A stretch of DNA of 26,324 bases from contig NZ_JBHFQG010000042.1 of NCBI RefSeq assembly GCF_041949975.1, positions 1 to 26,324 on the forward strand. Reading direction: 5' to 3'. The notes beneath the pieces are model-generated. The model had not been told where the DNA came from. It did no database searches and worked only from the letters and a program-made list of their open reading frames with translations. This document shows, piece by piece, positions 22,604-26,324 of this stretch; positions within the stretch are counted from its first letter, which is position 1; each line of letters opens with the position of its first letter. The position numbers were made by a program, and so were the translations under genes. The DNA is from Alteribacillus sp041949975. Its GTDB lineage: Bacteria; Bacillota; Bacilli; Bacillales; Marinococcaceae.

Positions 22604-22708
22604 TCCTGACCATCACACTTAAACCATAAATTTTCTCATTTCATTGAGAAGGTTGTGTATCTCTGCTGTTCATGAATTAATAATAGGATGGTCAGGATAA
22701 AAGTTCAA
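22604..22708 (-). promoter_or_regulatory. ectABC promoter with operator-like inverted repeat
   Basis: On the minus strand TTGAAC (22708-22703), a 17-bp spacer and TATTAT (22685-22680) form a sigma-A promoter. TCCTGACCATC 22604-22614 and GATGGTCAGGA 22687-22697 are perfect 11-bp inverted arms. The second lies inside the -35/-10 spacer and the first falls in the leader. Arm centres are 83 bp apart, close to eight helical turns. This looks like a two-site repressor or regulator target. The palindromes TTCTCA/TGAGAA at about 22632-22650 and GTATAA/TTATAC at 22795-22810 lie nearby. Confidence 0.6.
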
Positions 22709-22779
22709 ATGCGCTTGATAAGGATTAATAGTGCTTAGTTAGGTTTAATGGGGATGGCTGCCAGTAATACTTGCCGCGC

Positions 22780-22845
22780 TTACATAATGCTAGCGTATAA
22801 TTGGTTATACACCGTTTTTGTTAAAGTATTTTGTTTTCCATTCAT
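22780..22845 (-). CDS. Possible 21-aa ORF upstream of ectA (leader or GntR remnant)
   Basis: Minus-strand ATG at 22845-22843 with GAGG about 9 nt upstream, reading MNGKQNTLTKTVYNQLYASIM and then TAA. The TKTVYNQLYASIM stretch recalls the start of a GntR-type winged helix (VYxQLxxxI). It stops at once and does not resume convincingly, so it may be a decayed regulator, a leader peptide or chance. It occupies part of the 541-nt gap between ectA and the dehydrogenase gene; the rest of that gap beyond 22850 shows nothing I can name. Confidence 0.25.
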   Translation of the reverse strand: MNGKQNTLTKTVYNQLYASIM

Positions 22846-23095
22846 TTATAAAACCTCAATAAACCCCGGTATGACAGCATTTTTTTCATTTTTAAATAAT
22901 ACAGAAAAAATCTGAAATTTTTGGAAGAAAAATAAGTAATCAATGATAATAGTATGCAGTGTCGAGTGTCTTTTCCTTATTAACCGGCAATCTTCTGTCA
23001 AATCATCACTGGTTGAATTAGTGGAGATAATCAGAGGTTTAAAAAGGAATAAATAGGTAATTGGATAGTATTAGTAAGACAAAATGAGGATGGGT

Positions 23096-24499
23096 ATGGA
23101 ACGCTCTCAAACAAAAGAATTAATTGAAGAGGTAATCAATGAATTGAAAAAACAAAGTTTTATGGACATAGGTGATAAAAAAGAAAGGGATAAGGTATTG
23201 GAATCTGCTGGGGAAATTTTAAAAACAACAGATAAAATAATAAAAAGCTACATACGGGTTTCAAGAGACGGCGGGGAGATTGAATGTATTCCTGCGTACC
23301 GAATCCAGCATAATGATATCAGCGGTTTCTATAAAGGTGGAATTCGATTTAGTGAGGAAGTAAGCGAATCGGAAGTAGAAAATTTGGCAATTTTAATGAC
23401 CTTAAAAAACGCTTTGCATGGCCTTCCTTTTGGCGGAGCTAAAGGAGGCGTTCATGTTAATCCTAGAAAATATACAGAAAGAGAACTTAATTTAATCAGT
23501 AAAAAGTATGTTCAGCGTTTTGCATTAAACCTCGGGCCTACCCAAGACATTCCCGCTCCTGACCTGGGAACTGATGAAAAAATTATTGATTGGATGGTTG
23601 GGGAATACAAAACGATTAACCCCGGCCAGGCTTATATAGGTTCCTTCACAGGTAAAAGTGTGGAAAATAACGGTGCAAGAGGGCGGCGAGAATCAACAGG
23701 TATAGGAACCTTTTTAAGTTATTTTTATTTGTTAAATGAATGGTTCGCTGATAAAAAGGAAAACATTCCTGTGGAATATAAAGAAAGAAGTAAACAATGG
23801 CGCACTTTTGAAAAACTTTATGAAAAGTTTAAAGAAGCCGATCCAGTTGAGATAGCTGTCCAAGGTTTTGGTAACGTTGGAAGTGTAGCTGCCCTTGAAG
23901 CGTATAACTGTTCAGAGGTTAAACATAGTGTTACCGCTGTCTCAGATCAATTCGTCACTCTTATTAATAAGGAAGGTCTAAATATTGAAAAGCTGGCCGC
24001 TTATGAAAAAGAAAATAAAGGACTTCCGAAAACAACACAGCATTTAAAAGAAGCAAATTTAGAGGCAGAAATTAAAAAACCGGAAGATTTATTAACGTTT
24101 CATACAGATGTGTTGATATTTGCAGCTATTGAAGACCAGGTAACTAAGGAAAACATGCAAGACATTAAGGCCGATATATTAGTAGAAGGTGCCAATGCGC
24201 CTGTATCAGTGGAAGCAGATTTGTTTCTGCAAAATAAAGGAAAAGTTATTGTACCGGATATTTTGGCTAACGCTGGCGGGGTTCATGTATCCTATTTAGA
24301 ATGGAAACAGAGCCGGGTAACAGAATTGTATTCAAAAGATCAAATATTACAAGAAATGGGCAGTCAAATGAAAGAAACTTTAAAGAAAGTATACGATGAA
24401 TATTTCAAATCTACAGAACATACAATGAGATTTACCTGTTATTCGATCGCTTTAAGACGATTAATTACACTTTTATATCGTCACGGGAAATTATTTTAA
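23096..24499 (+). CDS. Glu/Leu/Phe/Val dehydrogenase (glutamate dehydrogenase-like)
   Basis: This oxidative deaminase has the family core: GGIRFSEEVSESEVENLAILMTLKNAL at about 81-107, the catalytic lysine K116 in PFGGAKGG, the aspartate D156 in IPAPDLGTD and the Rossmann loop QGFGNVG at 256-262. PDILANAGGVHVSYLEW lies near the C terminus. At 467 residues it is longer than Bacillus GudB or RocG (about 425). An extra segment of roughly 25-30 residues (about 216-250) precedes the nucleotide-binding domain. Substrate (glutamate or a branched or aromatic amino acid) is uncertain. ATG 23096 has GAGG 6 nt upstream; in-frame ATGs at 23084 and 23090 are less well placed. Its original terminator now appears to lie beyond an IS insertion, at 25785-25815. 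Confidence 0.88.
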   Translation: MERSQTKELIEEVINELKKQSFMDIGDKKERDKVLESAGEILKTTDKIIKSYIRVSRDGGEIECIPAYRIQHNDISGFYKGGIRFSEEVSESEVENLAILMTLKNALHGLPFGGAKGGVHVNPRKYTERELNLISKKYVQRFALNLGPTQDIPAPDLGTDEKIIDWMVGEYKTINPGQAYIGSFTGKSVENNGARGRRESTGIGTFLSYFYLLNEWFADKKENIPVEYKERSKQWRTFEKLYEKFKEADPVEIAVQGFGNVGSVAALEAYNCSEVKHSVTAVSDQFVTLINKEGLNIEKLAAYEKENKGLPKTTQHLKEANLEAEIKKPEDLLTFHTDVLIFAAIEDQVTKENMQDIKADILVEGANAPVSVEADLFLQNKGKVIVPDILANAGGVHVSYLEWKQSRVTELYSKDQILQEMGSQMKETLKKVYDEYFKSTEHTMRFTCYSIALRRLITLLYRHGKLF

Positions 24500-24549
24500 A
24501 CACTATAAAAACAAACGGATGGTATGTCAACACTAAACTGGACAAATAT

Positions 24550-25373
24550 TTAAAGGTTCATAGATTTATATTCAGCCGGTGTTAAGTAATCTAGTGATCC
24601 ATGAATGCGAATGTTATTAAACCAATGAACGTAGTCAAAAAGTTCAAGGTCAAGTTCGTACTGGTTAGGGAAGCTACGGCCGTGGATGAACTCTGTTTTG
24701 ATGGTCTCAAAGGTTGCTTCAGCGACAGCGTTGTCATATGGCGTGCCTTTTTCACTTAAGGAACGCTCGATGCCAAAGGTTTCAAGTGCCTGTCGATGAG
24801 TTGATTTTTATACTCACTGCCTCGATCGGTATGAAATAACTCGAGCTGATGAAGATTGTATTTAACGGATGCAAAGGCACGTTGAACTAAAGCCGCGTCT
24901 TTATGAGGGCCAGCACTGTAGCCGATGATCTCTCTGTTATATAAATCGACAAGAACACAGATATAGTGCCATTTGTGTTGGACCCGAACGTAGGTTAAAT
25001 CACTGACAACGACTTTCAATTCTTGGTCTTGGTCAAATTCTCGATTTAATGCATTTCCAATTTCCGAATCATTACACGTCGTTTTAGAAGGCTTATATTG
25101 AGCGATAGTATATTTGGAGACCAGCCCTTGTGCTCGCATGATGCATCCGATACGGCGACGGGATACTGTCCAACTAAGTTTTTCGAGTTCCTTTTTTATC
25201 TTGCGCTGACCATAAATATGGCGGCTGTCTCTAAAAATATCTCTGATAAGGGTTGTCAGTTCTTCATGCTGGTCATCACGGAGTTTCGCTTCATAATAAT
25301 ACGTACTTCTTGGAATTTGCAGGACGTCGCACATTGCTGATACGGAGTATTTGTGACGGTTGTTCCGGATCAC
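24550..25373 (-). pseudogene. IS3-family transposase OrfB, frameshifted
   Basis: From GTG 25373 the frame gives the HTH_21-like region (YSVSAMCDVLQIPRSTYYYEA, RHIYGQRKIKKEL) and then the rve integrase core with D in VVSDLTYV and D in FHTDRGSEY. Around 24790 one base is missing and the frame ends early at 24756. In the next frame the protein continues as ALETFGIERSLSEKGTPYDN, then AVAEATFETIKTEF with the third catalytic acidic residue (E), and ends at 24550 after TPAEYKSMNL. The DDE triad is therefore present but split, and the enzyme should be inactive. Confidence 0.9.
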
Positions 25374-25375
25374 AT

Positions 25376-25652
25376 CTACTTTCGTCCCATGATCAGCGCG
25401 GCCTGCTTTAAAATATCATTCTCCATGGAAAGTTTTTGGTTCTCTTTCCGTAGTCGAATCAGTTCTTCTTGTTCAGGAGTGCGGTTGTCTTTCTCTTCAA
25501 AGGACCCACTAGTCTGGGATTGGCGAATCAAAGGCAGAAGGCGTCAGCTCGTATTCTTTGATAATTTCGGCTCTTGGCTTCCCGGAAGCGTACAGCTGGA
25601 CAATTTGTTCTTTGAATTCTTTCGTAAAGCTTCTTCTTGCTCGTCTGGTCAT
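25376..25652 (-). pseudogene. IS3-family OrfA, frameshifted
   Basis: From ATG 25652 (GAGGAG about 6 nt upstream) the reading is MTRRARRSFTKEFKEQIVQL and AEIIKEYELTPSAFD, a transposase_8 helix-turn-helix. It then goes out of frame near 25526-25530 and stops. In another frame it resumes IRQSQTSGSFEEKDNRTPEQ and a leucine-zipper-like part with KENQKLSMENDILKQAALIM, ending at TAG 25378-25376. The loss fits a small deletion (for example 8 bp) that removed a tryptophan codon region. I see no clear A-rich programmed frameshift site before orfB. Confidence 0.85.
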
Positions 25653-25784
25653 ATTCATTCTCCTCAGCGTTTATTTGATCTAAGTCTATATGACCTTAAC
25701 GAATTTGTCCAACTAAGTGTAGCCTATCCACGGATAGTGTATAAAGAGAGCAGGAATAAATCTTCGTGCCGCATACAAAGAAGG

Positions 25785-25815
25785 TGACTGCCAGACCTGG
25801 CAGTCAGCTTTTTTA
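25785..25815 (+). terminator. Strong intrinsic terminator, probably of the displaced dehydrogenase gene
   Basis: TGACTGCCAG 25785-25794 pairs with CTGGCAGTCA 25797-25806 and a T-run follows at 25809-25814. If the IS3 element is removed, this hairpin lies about 85 nt after the dehydrogenase stop. That makes it the likely original terminator. Confidence 0.88.
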
Positions 25816-25830
25816 TTGTTTAGGAAATTA
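25816..25830. repeat. Left-end fragment of the interspersed repeat, copy E
   Basis: TTGTTTAGGAAATTA is identical to the first 15 bases of copies B (3687) and C (8324) and again follows a terminator T-run. Similarity ends abruptly at 25831, where the IS4-type sequence seems to begin, so the rest of the repeat may lie beyond that element. Confidence 0.6.
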
Positions 25831-25930
25831 CACTAGCGTTGCAGGAAAATAAAATAAAAATGTCAAGCGAAATAACACATTTCTAATATTGTCAATATTG
25901 TGAATTATAACTACAAAATACATAAAAAAA

Positions 25931-25978
25931 CCTTATAATTAGAGAGTGGTAGTCCAGTCCAAATCTCTAACTATAAGG
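25931..25978 (+). promoter_or_regulatory. RBS-sequestering hairpin before the IS4 transposase
   Basis: CCTTATAATTAGAGA 25931-25945 pairs with TCTCTAACTATAAGG 25964-25978 (14 of 15). The 3' arm overlaps the ribosome binding site AAGGAG at 25975-25980. Transcripts entering from outside would fold this stem and hide the site, a protection device known from IS10 and IS50. Whether the native promoter lies inside or after the 5' arm is not clear. Confidence 0.6.
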
Positions 25979-25985
25979 AGATAGC

Positions 25986-26324
25986 ATGGACAATCATACC
26001 ACAAAAACTGTATTTAAGAAATACATTCATCCATTAGAAACAAAGGTAGTACAAAAAATGATAGATTCTTCCAAGACCGATCGATATGTTAAAAAGTTGG
26101 ATACTCTATCGTTTATGAAACTGTTCATTCTTGCCCAGTTGAAAGGTCTATCCAGTCTTAGACGTATTAGTGAAACGGTAAAACGCAATAAAATGGCGCA
26201 ACAAGAAATAGGCTTAAAGAGTATTAGTAAATCTCAACTATCGCGGAAACTTGGGGATATACCTTCAGGTGTTTTTCAGTCTCTCTTTCATCATTTAGTT
26301 TTACAATTACATCAAACATTAGGG
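25986..26324 (+). CDS. IS4-family transposase, N-terminal part (cut by window edge)
   Basis: The open frame from ATG 25986 to the window end encodes 113 residues: MDNHTTKTVFKKYIHPLETK, then KLDTLSFMKLFILAQLKGLSSLRRISE and ISKSQLSRKL, then SLFHHLVLQLHQTLG. This is the N-terminal helical region (DUF4372-like) of IS4-type transposases common in Bacillales. The catalytic DDE part would lie beyond the window. AAGGAG lies 5 nt upstream, inside a hairpin arm. No frameshift is visible in the part present, so this copy may still be active, unlike the IS3 neighbour. Confidence 0.85.
   Translation, partial: MDNHTTKTVFKKYIHPLETKVVQKMIDSSKTDRYVKKLDTLSFMKLFILAQLKGLSSLRRISETVKRNKMAQQEIGLKSISKSQLSRKLGDIPSGVFQSLFHHLVLQLHQTLG

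Larger units (their letters stand above)
24526..25724 (-). mobile_element. Decayed IS3-family insertion sequence (about 1.2 kb)
   Basis: The inverted ends align over 22 positions with 17 matches: GTCAACACTAAACTGGACAA at the left and its counterpart ending GTGTAGCC at 25724. TAT flanks both ends (24523-24525 and 25725-25727), a 3-bp target duplication as expected for IS3 elements. Two transposase frames, orfA and orfB, run on the minus strand and both are frameshifted. The insertion lies between the dehydrogenase stop and a strong terminator. The exact end base is uncertain because most IS3 ends begin with TG. Confidence 0.8.
25831..26324 (+). mobile_element. IS4-family insertion sequence, left part (runs off window)
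   Basis: It begins where repeat copy E is interrupted (CACTAGCGTTGCAGG...) and carries the start of an IS4-type transposase at 25986. The right end is outside the window, so inverted ends and target duplication cannot be checked. The left boundary is inferred only from the loss of repeat similarity. Confidence 0.55.

Noticed and set aside
25098..25787. Plus-strand ORFs opposite the IS3 transposase genes
   Set aside because: Shadows of orfA and orfB, which are clearly the coding strand.
1..26324. CRISPR arrays, tRNA or rRNA genes, toxin-antitoxin or phage-defence systems
   Set aside because: No regularly spaced repeats, tRNA-like cloverleafs, rRNA segments or recognisable defence genes were seen on either strand.

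Overview
The window looks like a chromosomal segment of a halophilic or alkaliphilic member of the Bacillaceae. It is AT-rich, carries AGGAGG-type ribosome binding sites before almost every gene, and uses TTG and GTG starts. It has a complete ectoine operon (ectABC), an RNase H that closely resembles the Bacillus halodurans enzyme as I recall it, the sporulation gene pdaA, the adeR-ald pair, an FbpB-family mini-gene and a Bacillus-type VLRF1 factor. I cannot fix the genus from sequence alone. No rRNA, tRNA, CRISPR array or prophage is visible.

Layout. Positions 1-5110 hold a gene end, a small membrane protein, RNase HI with a hybrid-binding domain, a broken PfpI/DJ-1 gene, the methionine-sulfoxide repair pair msrA-msrB, a bacterioferritin-like protein, an alpha/beta hydrolase, and a convergent FbpB-like gene too short for routine ORF calling. 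Positions 5260-9080 hold a cre-plus-promoter region feeding tiny ORFs, an MBL-fold hydrolase, a YtxH-like protein, a VLRF1-type factor and an OsmC protein. Positions 9144-11348 are a tight three-gene unit: MATE exporter, 66-residue coiled-coil protein, histidine phosphatase. A 255-bp MITE-like element then separates this unit from a convergent AbgT-family transporter. Next come pdaA, a small GAF protein, an AlkA-type glycosylase, adeR-ald (alanine catabolism and its activator), a DeoR-type repressor with its own operator, and two small proteins. Positions 20139-22710 are ectC-ectB-ectA on the minus strand with promoter, operator-like inverted repeat, an internal attenuator-like hairpin and a final terminator. 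A Glu/Leu/Phe/Val dehydrogenase follows. The right end is a decayed IS3-family element and the start of an IS4-family element that runs off the window.

The genes fit a soil or saline-lake spore former. Ectoine synthesis serves osmotic stress; msrAB, OsmC, the ferritin-like protein and the degraded PfpI gene serve oxidative or general stress; Ald and the glutamate-type dehydrogenase connect amino acids to central carbon. A family of roughly 185-bp palindromic interspersed repeats is seeded through the window. Two copies are near identical, one shares only the ends, one is degenerate, and one appears to be split by the IS4 element. At least three follow directly after a transcription terminator.

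I found no multi-gene system that I can defend as new. The strongest leads are regulatory and mobile-element structures: the ectA operator whose inverted arms lie about 83 bp apart, the ectB/ectC attenuator, the DeoR self-operator, the repeat family, and the cre-promoter-small-ORF region at 5266-5604.
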